A DNA stretch of 7,314 bases from CAKSQF01 sp964582375 (GTDB lineage Bacteria > Bacillota > Clostridia > Oscillospirales > CAG-272). Under the pieces are notes generated by a model. The model was not told the origin of the DNA. It did no database searches and saw only the letters and a program-made list of their open reading frames with translations. The position numbers and the translations under genes are program-made. Below, in pieces: positions 1 through 5,463 of the stretch. The first letter of the stretch is position 1. Each line of letters starts with the position of its first letter. The stretch is from positions 1 through 7,314 of the forward strand of contig CAZORL010000048.1 in assembly GCA_964582375.1 (NCBI GenBank). Reading direction: 5' to 3'.

Positions 1-36
1 GGGAGAGGTGAACTTATTCGCACCGCTCTGCCATCC

Positions 37-693
37 TCAAAGTGCTCTCAAAAATCCCTCGAGCCTTGATGCTATGATCGCGTGTCCGGCGTCGTTGGGG
101 TGCAGACCGTCGGGCATGAAGAGCCTCATCTGCGACTCGACATCGGGTTGCATGGAGGATACGGCAAACAGATCAAGCACCGGGATCGCATAGTGGCGGC
201 AGACGTCCTTGATCAGATCAACATAGCCCGAAAGAGGGAGCGTGGGTGCTTTGTAGCCGTCACCGCGCGGCGAACTTTCGTTCAGACGGTGGGTGGGGGT
301 CATGAAAACTATAGTTTTGCCCGGGTACATGTCGTAAAGCTTGCGAATGAGCAGGTTGAGCGCACCGCAGAAGCTGTAGGGCGTGGGGTCGTCTATACTG
401 CCGACGGGCGCATCGCCGTGACCGTAGTCGTTAGTGCCGCCGAAAACGACGATCACGTCCGCATCACGATCCATTGCGTCCGCACGCATGATAAAATCGA
501 GATCCCACTGCTCAATGTCGCTCTTTTTGTGCTGGGGTGCAATGCGTGTGCCGCCGACACCGTAGTTGCGCGCCTCGGCAAGTCCGGCGGAGCGTTTCAG
601 CCGCTGATGGAATATGTTTGCGGGATCGGCGACCCCGACGCCCTCGGTTATGCTGTCTCCGAGAAAGTTGATCTTAAGTCCTTCGAGTTTCAT
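37..693 (-). CDS. SGNH/GDSL-family hydrolase (lipase/esterase-like)
   Basis: This 218-residue protein is a probable serine esterase of the SGNH fold, acting on an unknown ester. The family blocks are all visible: block I GDSITEG at residues 12-18 with nucleophile Ser14, block II around NYGVGG (43-48), block III GGTND (85-89) with Asn88, and block V DGLHPN (195-200) with Asp195 and His198 completing the catalytic set. There is no signal peptide or membrane segment, so it is predicted to be cytoplasmic. Length and domain cover are normal for a single-domain SGNH enzyme. The start at 693 is forced: an in-frame stop lies nine bases upstream and the next Met is residue 69, beyond block I. No ordinary ribosome binding site sits at usual spacing; AAAGG (721-725 on the plus strand numbering) lies upstream of a hairpin. 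The gene diverges from the sigma factor gene. The family is clear; the substrate is not. Confidence 0.93.
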   Translation of the reverse strand: MKLEGLKINFLGDSITEGVGVADPANIFHQRLKRSAGLAEARNYGVGGTRIAPQHKKSDIEQWDLDFIMRADAMDRDADVIVVFGGTNDYGHGDAPVGSIDDPTPYSFCGALNLLIRKLYDMYPGKTIVFMTPTHRLNESSPRGDGYKAPTLPLSGYVDLIKDVCRHYAIPVLDLFAVSSMQPDVESQMRLFMPDGLHPNDAGHAIIASRLEGFLRAL

Positions 694-704
694 CTTGTTT
701 TACC

Positions 705-720
705 AAAGCCTTTCGGCTTT
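705..720 (-). other. Leader hairpin with GAAA tetraloop before the SGNH start codon
   Basis: On the minus strand AAAGCC-GAAA-GGCTTT forms a 6-bp stem with a GNRA-type tetraloop. It directly follows an AAAGG Shine-Dalgarno-like site (plus-strand 721-725). From that site to the ATG is 27 bases in linear form, but only 11 if the hairpin is folded. The stem may therefore bring the ribosome binding site into working distance. The structure is seen in the sequence; the function is inferred. Confidence 0.5.
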
Positions 721-738
721 CCTTTCAATTGGTTTTTT

Positions 739-769
739 ATATTGTATCACAAACTTCGATAAAATGGAA
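739..769 (-). promoter_or_regulatory. Extended -10 promoter of the SGNH hydrolase gene
   Basis: Read on the minus strand, TGATACAAT gives a TACAAT -10 box (plus-strand 741-746) preceded by the TGn extension. The -35 position 17 bases upstream (764-769) reads only TTCCAT, so recognition probably leans on the extended -10. The 11-mer TGATACAATAT is identical to that in the promoter of the Lrp-type gene at 2459-2469. Transcription would start near 733, leaving a leader of about 40 bases that contains the hairpin at 705-720. Confidence 0.6.
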
Positions 770-811
770 GGGTTTTTGCAAAATTTGTCAAATATTTTTC
801 GAAAACGACCT

Positions 812-848
812 TGATGTACCGATTTTTGTACATCAGTAAAGGTATAAT
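812..848 (+). promoter_or_regulatory. Perfect palindrome (operator candidate) beside a TATAAT box
   Basis: TGATGTAC (812-819) and GTACATCA (828-835) are perfect 8-base inverted arms around an AT-rich 8-base spacer. A consensus TATAAT follows at 843-848. No good -35 hexamer sits at normal spacing, because that position falls inside the palindrome's spacer and right arm. This is the geometry of an operator over a core promoter. If it fires, transcription toward the sigma factor gene would begin near 855 with a leader of about 140 bases. The binding protein is unknown. Confidence 0.45.
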
Positions 849-862
849 TGGGATGGAAAAAG

Positions 863-953
863 GAATTGGGAATTGGGCGGAGTTTGGGCGTGACTTCGCT
901 GATTTAATATATTAGCAAAATTCGCCGTCACATTATACAATAACCACCAATTC
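863..953. repeat. Nested imperfect inverted repeat, small interspersed-repeat candidate
   Basis: Three inverted pairs share nearly the same centre (about 907-910): outer GAATTGG (863-869) with CCAATTC (947-953), middle GTGAC (890-894) with GTCAC (927-931), and inner GCTGAT (898-903) with ATTAGC (911-916, one G-U pair). The left arm also holds a tandem GGAATTGGGAATTGGG. The whole could fold as a long imperfect hairpin and looks like a small non-autonomous or REP-like intergenic element. From memory, gut Clostridia carry such modules, but I cannot confirm copies elsewhere. Confidence 0.4.
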
Positions 954-998
954 ATGATACCGCAAAGTATATAAAATTAATGGAAGTGGGTGCAACGA

Positions 999-1748
999 AT
1001 GTCGATTTTTGTCGAAAATGAAAAGCTGTGTGCGGCGTACCAATCAGGGGATGCGCATGCGCTCGATCTGCTCGTCGAGCAGAATACCAAACTTGTTGCG
1101 TCGGTCGTGTCGTCGATCGGCTATCGTGGCAAATACGAATTTGAGGATCTGATGCAGGATGGGGAAATTGCCCTAATTCGCGCCGCCAAAAGATACCGCC
1201 CCGATAAGGGATGCTCCTTCTCGACCTACGCTTGGAAGGTGATCGACCGCAACCTGCGACGCGCGGTCGGCAAGAACGGTCTTGCCCTTTGTCTGCCGTC
1301 AAATCTTTATGAGCGTGCAAGACGCCTTGCCGCAATTGCCGCAGACCACGGGATCTCCTTCTATTCGGATGACTGCGAGGCGATCGACGAGCTTTTTGTC
1401 CTCTTTTCGGCAAATGAGCGGAAAAGCGGCAGGGAGATCGACCGCCGTAGCTTTGATAAGATCCTCAACTGCCTGCGCACGGTCAATTCGTGCACACTTT
1501 CGCTCGACTACGACCTGCCGAGCGAGATCGGTGCCTGCGACGATGATACACGGTCGCTTGTCGATGAGCTGATGACCGACGCACTCGATCCAAGGGAGAG
1601 ATCGCTCATCTCCATGCGTTTCGGACTGTCGTGCGGACCTGCCCTCACCCTTGCCGAGGTCAGCCGTCGGATGGGGATAAGCCGTGAGCGGGTCAGACAG
1701 ATCGAGGAAAAGTCGCTCTCGAAGCTCCGTCTTGCCGCACTTAGATGA
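999..1748 (+). CDS. RNA polymerase sigma-70-type factor (compact, RpoD-like)
   Basis: This is a 249-residue sigma factor that directs RNA polymerase to promoters. Region 2 covers about residues 24-95, with EDLMQDGEIALIRAAKRY (core binding) and FSTYAWKVIDRNLRRAV (-10 recognition). A degenerate region 3 follows: LCLPSNLYERARRL matches region 3.0, then a variable, Cys-containing stretch at 120-185. Region 4 runs from LDPRERSLISMRFGL (196-210) to a helix-turn-helix, TLAEVSRRMGISRERVRQIEEKSLSKLR. The region 4.2 helix is close to the housekeeping sigma, suggesting a TTGACA-like -35. There is no region 1.1. I chose the ATG at 999: GGAAG (982-986) lies 12 bases upstream, whereas the in-frame GTG at 990 is only 3 bases from it. 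No anti-sigma gene is adjacent. It is an alternative sigma factor by length and divergence; its regulon and signal are unknown. No clear terminator follows the gene. Confidence 0.92.
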   Translation: MSIFVENEKLCAAYQSGDAHALDLLVEQNTKLVASVVSSIGYRGKYEFEDLMQDGEIALIRAAKRYRPDKGCSFSTYAWKVIDRNLRRAVGKNGLALCLPSNLYERARRLAAIAADHGISFYSDDCEAIDELFVLFSANERKSGREIDRRSFDKILNCLRTVNSCTLSLDYDLPSEIGACDDDTRSLVDELMTDALDPRERSLISMRFGLSCGPALTLAEVSRRMGISRERVRQIEEKSLSKLRLAALR

Positions 1749-1775
1749 TATTTTGGCAGAATATTCGAAAAGCTA

Positions 1776-1804
1776 TTGCAAAATTGCAAAAAATGTGATA
1801 AAAT
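1776..1804 (+). promoter_or_regulatory. Sigma-A-type promoter of the YgjV-family gene
   Basis: TTGCAA (1776-1781), a 17-base spacer and TAAAAT (1799-1804) form a good promoter in the gap after the sigma factor gene. The expected start is near 1811, which leaves a short leader before the AAAGGAG ribosome binding site at 1823-1829. It shows the membrane protein gene can be transcribed independently. Confidence 0.65.
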
Positions 1805-1836
1805 ATAAGGTGTCACATCGACAAAGGAGCATTTCC

Positions 1837-2415
1837 ATGACAAACTATCAACTCATCACACAGGCGATCGGACTGCTTGCGACCGTGATCGTCGTTTCGT
1901 CATTTCAGATAAGATCACCGCGCGGCACATTCGTTTTGATGTCTTTTTCGTTCATCTGTTTTACCGTCCACTATTTCATGCTCGGATCGCTTGCCGGCGC
2001 ACTGCAAAATTTCCTCTCGCTCGTGCGCAACATCTGCATCCTCGCCTTTCCAAAGGACAGCAGGGCAGGGCGGATCTCGAAGATCGCCGTCCTTGCTGCC
2101 ATCTCGTCGATCCCCTTTGTCGAGCTGCTCGTCCCTGCGCTCCCCTTTTCGCCTTGGGATTTTTTGGTCGTCCCTGCGACTGCCATCGGGTCGGCGATCT
2201 TTTGGACATCGGACGCAAAAAAGATACGCATTGCGCAGTTTTGCATCCTCTCGCCTGCATGGCTGACCTACAACATCGTGTTCGGCTCGATCCCGGGAAT
2301 CGCTACCGAGTGCTTCAATCTCACCTCGGTCGCACTCTCGAGCGTGCGAATGAAGCTCGATGAAAAGAAAAAATTAAAGGAATTGTCAGACCCGACCGAC
2401 GATCGTCGAAAATAA
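1837..2415 (+). CDS. YgjV-family inner membrane protein
   Basis: This 192-residue, very hydrophobic protein matches the bacterial YgjV (Imp-YgjV) family in length and pattern. About five to six membrane segments can be seen, roughly at residues 7-22, 32-50, 56-71, 82-104, 108-123 and 134-152. Family-like features include SSFQIRS (21-27) after the first segment, HYFMLG (45-50), NFLSLVRN (58-65) and AWLTYNIVFG (141-150). The charged tail (171-192) ends the protein in the cytoplasm or at the membrane face. The molecular role of this family is not established. The reading frame is open further upstream into the sigma gene, but ATG 1837 is the start: AAAGGAG lies seven bases before it and it begins the first hydrophobic segment. 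The last codons contain GACCCGACCG (2389-2398), which is complementary to the 3' arm of the leader hairpin downstream. Confidence 0.85.
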   Translation: MTNYQLITQAIGLLATVIVVSSFQIRSPRGTFVLMSFSFICFTVHYFMLGSLAGALQNFLSLVRNICILAFPKDSRAGRISKIAVLAAISSIPFVELLVPALPFSPWDFLVVPATAIGSAIFWTSDAKKIRIAQFCILSPAWLTYNIVFGSIPGIATECFNLTSVALSSVRMKLDEKKKLKELSDPTDDRRK

Positions 2416-2438
2416 TTCGAAAAATTTGCGAAAAACTA

Positions 2439-2467
2439 TTGATTTTTTTAGCTTTTTATGATACAAT
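2439..2467 (+). promoter_or_regulatory. Extended -10 promoter of the Lrp/AsnC gene
   Basis: TTGATT (2439-2444), a 17-base spacer and TACAAT (2462-2467), with TGn directly before the -10 box, make a strong promoter. The predicted start near 2474 gives a leader of about 124 bases before the ATG at 2598. It shares the 11-mer TGATACAATAT with the SGNH hydrolase promoter. Confidence 0.7.
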
Positions 2468-2477
2468 ATGCATACCC

Positions 2478-2526
2478 CCCGATCGAACTCGCACTTTTTA
2501 CCGTAGAGAGCGGTCGGGTCTTTTCT
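2478..2526 (+). terminator. Attenuator or terminator-like hairpin in the Lrp leader
   Basis: CCCGATCG (2478-2485) pairs with CGGTCGGG (2511-2518) through 8 bp including one G-U. An inner CTC/GAG pairing (2488-2490 with 2508-2510) extends the stem, and TCTTTTCT follows at 2519-2526. The hairpin begins only a few bases after the predicted start of the Lrp gene transcript. It could therefore end most transcripts early (attenuation), or it may serve as the terminator of the upstream YgjV gene, which has no other. The U-run is interrupted, so strength is uncertain. Confidence 0.5.
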
Positions 2527-2597
2527 GCGCGTCATTGCCGCCGAGGTGCGGTGTACAAATTATAAAAAATTAAAAAACTGAAAGGTTCAACGGAAAA

Positions 2598-3050
2598 ATG
2601 GATAATATTGACCTTAAAATTCTGGGTTGCCTGAAAAACAACGCCAGGGAGAAGGCATCGGCGATCGGAGAGGAGATCGGACTGTCGGTGTCTGCCGTAA
2701 CCGAGCGCATCAAGCGAATGGAGGCATCCGGGCTGATACGCCAATACACCCTGATCGTCGATCAAAAGAAGATCGGCAACTCTGTCTCGGCAATCATGGA
2801 GGTTGCCATGGAGCATCCGCGATTCGGCGATGCATTCCTCGAGATGATCGACAGTCTCCCGAGCATCATTTCCTGCTACTGCGTGACCGGCGATTTCGAC
2901 TACATTCTGCACATCGTCACCGACTCGACCGATGGACTCGAGGCGATCTACAGCAAACTTCGCTCCTTCGACGGCGTCGCAGATACAAAAACGCACATCA
3001 TCCTTCGCAAATCTAAGGACGAGTACACGGTTTTGCCAAGCGTTCTTTAA
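2598..3050 (+). CDS. Lrp/AsnC-family transcriptional regulator
   Basis: This 150-residue protein has the two-domain Lrp/AsnC plan and its usual length. The N-terminal winged helix-turn-helix (about residues 3-50) reads NIDLKILGCLKNNAR, then EIGLSVSAVTERIKRME as the recognition region. The C-terminal RAM/ACT-like ligand and oligomer domain (about 65-138) contains the family's core YCVTGDFDYILHI (94-106). Such proteins bind DNA as octamers or dimers and sense amino acids. The gene stands 115 bases before an aminotransferase gene on the same strand, so regulation of amino-acid metabolism, including that neighbour, is the natural inference. The ribosome binding site is modest: AAAGG (2581-2585) at 12 bases, with ACGGA nearer. 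Expression may be controlled by the structured leader upstream. The effector amino acid cannot be read from the sequence. Confidence 0.93.
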   Translation: MDNIDLKILGCLKNNAREKASAIGEEIGLSVSAVTERIKRMEASGLIRQYTLIVDQKKIGNSVSAIMEVAMEHPRFGDAFLEMIDSLPSIISCYCVTGDFDYILHIVTDSTDGLEAIYSKLRSFDGVADTKTHIILRKSKDEYTVLPSVL

Positions 3051-3054
3051 TTTT

Positions 3055-3088
3055 TCAAACAGAGCCGTTATTATGCGGCTCTGTTTGA
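3055..3088 (+). terminator. 13-bp perfect stem-loop after the Lrp/AsnC gene
   Basis: TCAAACAGAGCCG (3055-3067) and CGGCTCTGTTTGA (3076-3088) are perfect 13-base inverted arms around an 8-base loop, four bases after the Lrp stop codon. Position and stem strength suggest a transcription terminator. However, no clean U-run follows on either strand; the only T-run (3048-3055) precedes the stem. It may be a weak terminator, an mRNA-stabilising 3' structure or a regulator site. Confidence 0.6.
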
Positions 3089-3109
3089 GGTAAGAGGGAA
3101 GAGGTAAGA
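3087..3109. repeat. Short tandem GAGGTAAGA copies
   Basis: GAGGTAAGA occurs at 3087-3095 and again at 3101-3109 (14-base period), in the spacer between the Lrp and aminotransferase genes. The purine-rich copies are followed by AT-rich sequence and a CCAATTCCTCATTTC stretch (from 3137). That stretch recalls the GGAATTGG tract near 863 in opposite orientation. It may be debris of a small interspersed repeat. Confidence 0.3.
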
Positions 3110-3165
3110 AGCGGCGATATTATACCCGACCCTTGCCAATTCCTCATTTCTGATTCGGAGTTTTT

Positions 3166-4362
3166 ATGTACAACAAAAAAATGTATTCCCTCGGCGCGCA
3201 GGGATCGGTGATCAGAGAGATCTTCGAGTACGGCAGAGCGCGCAAGGCTCTTATCGGGGACGAAAATGTCTTCGACTTCTCACTCGGCAACCCGTCCGTC
3301 CCTGCTCCCGACTGCATAAACGAGACGGTGCGCCGTCTGCTCGACTTGCGTGATCCGATAGCCTTGCACGGCTACACAAGCTCGCGCGGCGATATGTTGA
3401 CCAGATCGGCGATCGCGGACGACCTTTGCCGCAGATTTGACATCAAGGTGTCAGCCGATGACATCATAATGACCCTCGGCGCGGCTGCGTCTCTTTCGTG
3501 CGCACTCGGTGCTCTTTGCGAGGATGGTGACGAATTTATCGTCATCTCGCCCTACTTCCCCGAATATCGCGTCTTCGTCGAGGCGGCGGGCGGCAAACTC
3601 GTCGAAGTTTCCGCCGACCCCGATCACGGTTTTTCGCTCGATATCGCCGCACTCGATCGGGCGATCGGTCCGCACACAAAGGCGGTCATCATCAACTCGC
3701 CCAATAACCCGACCGGCAGAGTCTACTCGGCAGGCGAGATCACCGCTCTTGCGGATCTGCTCACACGCCGATCGGTTGGCAGAGAGCCGATCATGCTCAT
3801 CTCGGACGAGCCGTATCGAGAGCTGATCTATGGGGACGCAATTTATCCTTTTGTGACAAAATACTACAAAAACAGCATTGTTTGCTACTCTTACAGCAAA
3901 TCGCTCTCGCTTGCGGGCGAGAGGATCGGCTACCTGCTCGTTTGCCCCGATGCCTATCTTTCAAGCGAGATCCTCGCCTCTGCCGCAGGTGCGGCAAGAG
4001 CACTCGGCTATGTTTGCGCACCGTCGCTCTTTCAAGCGGTCATCGCCGAGTGTACGGGTGCACTGGCGGATGTTTCGGTCTATGATGCGAGCAGAAAGCT
4101 CCTCTCGGACGAGCTGTGGAGGCTCGGATTCGATTTTTCGCCGCCCGACGGTGCGTTTTACCTCTTTTTACGCTCGCCCTCGGGGGATGCGGATGAGTGC
4201 TTCCGACGCGCACGCGATCACGAACTGCTCCTTGTGCCCTCCGATTCGTTCGGCGTGAAGGGCTATCTGCGCATTTCCTATTGCACCCCGCCCGAGATGA
4301 TCGAGCGTGCCCTGCCTGCCTTCGAGGCACTTGCCAAAGATTATGGGCTTTCGGGCAGATAA
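3166..4362 (+). CDS. PLP-dependent aminotransferase, class I/II (fold type I)
   Basis: This 398-residue cytoplasmic enzyme moves amino groups between an amino acid and a 2-oxo acid. It has the full length and order of aspartate-aminotransferase-like enzymes: SLGNPSVPAP (39-48), the cofactor phosphate-binding turn GAAASL (105-110), NSPNNPTG (177-184) with the cofactor-contacting Asn, SDEPY (213-217) with Asp214 and Tyr217, and SYSKSLSLAGERIGY (242-256). Lys245 is the Schiff-base lysine and Arg253 a phosphate ligand. Arg369 in LRISYC matches the substrate-carboxylate arginine. Nothing is missing, so it should be active; the substrate is uncertain. The start at 3166 has CGGAG five bases upstream. 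A second ATG at 3181 is less well placed. I see no convincing promoter of its own, so readthrough from the Lrp unit is possible. The neighbouring regulator suggests amino-acid-responsive control. Confidence 0.93.
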   Translation: MYNKKMYSLGAQGSVIREIFEYGRARKALIGDENVFDFSLGNPSVPAPDCINETVRRLLDLRDPIALHGYTSSRGDMLTRSAIADDLCRRFDIKVSADDIIMTLGAAASLSCALGALCEDGDEFIVISPYFPEYRVFVEAAGGKLVEVSADPDHGFSLDIAALDRAIGPHTKAVIINSPNNPTGRVYSAGEITALADLLTRRSVGREPIMLISDEPYRELIYGDAIYPFVTKYYKNSIVCYSYSKSLSLAGERIGYLLVCPDAYLSSEILASAAGAARALGYVCAPSLFQAVIAECTGALADVSVYDASRKLLSDELWRLGFDFSPPDGAFYLFLRSPSGDADECFRRARDHELLLVPSDSFGVKGYLRISYCTPPEMIERALPAFEALAKDYGLSGR

Positions 4363-4396
4363 TTTCAAAAATACATGATAAAATACCGAATTGGTG

Positions 4397-4425
4397 TTGA
4401 CAAAATCGCACAAAAGTGGTAAAAT
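4397..4425 (+). promoter_or_regulatory. Sigma-A promoter of the mscL unit
   Basis: A perfect TTGACA (4397-4402), a 17-base spacer and TAAAAT (4420-4425) lie just before mscL. The predicted start near 4432 gives a short leader carrying the GGAGG ribosome binding site at 4445-4449. It is nearly identical in form to the CapA gene promoter and is probably constitutive. Confidence 0.8.
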
Positions 4426-4458
4426 AGGCTTGTCAGAAAAAAACGGAGGACATTAAAA

Positions 4459-4932
4459 ATGAAGAAGTTTTTCAAAGAATTTCGCGAATTTATCAACAAG
4501 GGTAATGTTGTCGATATGGCAGTTGCCGTCATCATCGGTGCGGCATTCTCGCCGATCGTAAACGCACTCGTCAATAACATCATCATGCCCTTGATCGGCA
4601 AGATCGTCGGCAATATCGACTTTTCCGATCTCAAAACTGTACTCACCGAGGAAGTGCTCGATGAGGCCGGCAACATAGTGACCCCTGAGGTTGCTGTCGG
4701 ATGGGGCGTGCTCATCGGTGCGATAGTCAACTTCCTGATCGTGTCGCTTTGCGTGTTCACGATGCTCAAGGTCATCCTTGCCGCAAAGAACGGCGGCGAA
4801 AAGCTTGCCAAGAAGGGCAAAAAGGCAGAGCCTGAGACGCCCGCAGAGCCGGCGGCACCCGTCGAGACCGATATCGACGTTCTTCGCGAGATCCGCGATC
4901 TCCTGAAGGATGCCGACAAAAAGTCGAAATAA
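4459..4932 (+). CDS. mscL: Large-conductance mechanosensitive channel MscL
   Basis: This 157-residue protein forms the homo-oligomeric membrane pore that opens on osmotic downshock to release solutes. The N-terminal amphipathic helix FFKEFREFINKGN, the pore-lining first membrane segment VVDMAVAVIIGAAF (17-30) continuing to IIMPLIG (41-47), the extracellular loop (50-78), the second segment GVLIGAIVNFLIVSLCVFTMLKVI (83-106) and the C-terminal bundle helix VLREIRDLLK (141-150) all match the family. The E. coli constriction residues Leu19 and Val23 correspond to Met20 and Val24 here, and Gly22 to Ala23. It is about 20 residues longer than the E. coli protein, through the periplasmic loop and a Lys/Ala/Pro/Glu linker (110-136). 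GGAGG lies nine bases before the ATG. The next gene begins 33 bases after the stop with no terminator between, so both likely share a transcript. Confidence 0.97.
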   Translation: MKKFFKEFREFINKGNVVDMAVAVIIGAAFSPIVNALVNNIIMPLIGKIVGNIDFSDLKTVLTEEVLDEAGNIVTPEVAVGWGVLIGAIVNFLIVSLCVFTMLKVILAAKNGGEKLAKKGKKAEPETPAEPAAPVETDIDVLREIRDLLKDADKKSK

Positions 4933-4965
4933 TAACAGAAATCAGGCGAAAAGAGGACAACGGCA

Positions 4966-5343
4966 GTGAAAATTCAAAGATCCGCCGAGGACTATCTCGA
5001 AACGATACTTGTACTTGAAAAGCGCGGCGCGAGCGTCCGATCGATCGATATCGCGACCGAGCTTGGCTTTTCGAAGCCGTCTGTCAGCGTCGCAATGAAA
5101 AATCTCAAAGAGGGCGGACATATAACGGTGGACACGGACGGCTCGATCCGTCTCCTGCCGTCGGGTCGTGCGATCGCCGAGCGTATACTCGAGCGTCATA
5201 CGACCCTGTCCGACCTGCTCGTCCGTCTCGGTGTCTCGAGGGAGATCGCAGTCGAGGACGCATGCAGGATCGAGCATGTGATCAGCGCAGAAAGCTTTGA
5301 CGCCATCAAAGCCCACGTCGCGATGTACGGAGAGAAGAAATAG
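4966..5343 (+). CDS. DtxR/MntR-family metal-dependent transcriptional regulator
   Basis: This 125-residue protein fits a metal-sensing repressor of the DtxR/MntR family. The N-terminal winged helix-turn-helix (about 6-67) contains SAEDYLETILVL and the recognition helix GFSKPSVSVAMKNLKEGG. The dimerisation and metal-binding helices follow, with ERHTTLSDLLVRLGV (76-90) and DACRIEHVIS (98-107). Against B. subtilis MntR, the metal ligands align as Asp9, Glu12, His78, Cys100, Glu103 and His104. Five match MntR, while Cys100 matches the cysteine of DtxR/IdeR instead of the MntR glutamate. There is no C-terminal SH3/FeoA domain, as in MntR. Translation starts at a GTG with GAGG nine bases upstream. 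It lies in the mscL unit; no metal transporter is in view, so its targets are elsewhere or unknown. It could sense manganese, iron or both. Confidence 0.88.
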   Translation: MKIQRSAEDYLETILVLEKRGASVRSIDIATELGFSKPSVSVAMKNLKEGGHITVDTDGSIRLLPSGRAIAERILERHTTLSDLLVRLGVSREIAVEDACRIEHVISAESFDAIKAHVAMYGEKK

Positions 5344-5409
5344 ACACGAGATATTTGTATTGTAGCGACGGTGTTATGTCAATCTTTGCTGCACTGATCT
5401 GCCTAACCC

Positions 5410-5463
5410 CCCAAAATTTCACACGCCGCCTACCAAAATGGTGGGCGGCGTGCGAATTTTGGG
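5410..5463. terminator. Bidirectional terminator between convergent units
   Basis: A GC-rich 13-bp stem, CACGCCGCCTACC (5422-5434) with GGTGGGCGGCGTG (5440-5452, one G-U), encloses a 5-base loop. It is flanked by AT-rich arms CCCAAAATT (5410-5418) and AATTTTGGG (5455-5463) that can also pair. T-runs therefore follow the stem on both strands. It lies between the mscL/metal-regulator unit and the convergent microprotein gene and can end both. The outer right arm directly abuts the microprotein stop codon. Confidence 0.85.

Noticed and set aside
82..762. Long plus-strand open frame (226 codons) across the first gene
   Set aside because: It is antisense to the SGNH hydrolase, whose catalytic motifs are intact on the other strand; the plus-strand translation shows no recognisable domain.
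853..915. 20-codon open frame (MEKGIGNWAEF...) with AAAGG ten bases upstream
   Set aside because: It lies inside the nested inverted repeat and is largely the translation of the GAATTGGG tandem. A start at the nearby TATAAT box would fall within its ATG. No evidence of selection.
990..998. GTG at 990 as start of the sigma factor
   Set aside because: The GGAAG site would be only three bases away; ATG 999 is better spaced and adds nothing unusual to the family length.
952..1413. Minus-strand open frame of 153 codons over the sigma factor gene
   Set aside because: Arg/Ser-rich shadow translation typical of GC-rich antisense; the plus strand carries intact sigma regions 2 and 4.
1684..1836. N-terminal extension of the YgjV-family protein by 51 residues
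   Set aside because: The extension overlaps the sigma gene's coding end and the promoter; a clear AAAGGAG and ATG define the start at 1837.
2474..2597. T-box or other known riboswitch in the Lrp leader
   Set aside because: No GGUGGNACCGCG-type antiterminator or other recognised riboswitch core is visible; only the hairpin and AT-rich sequence.
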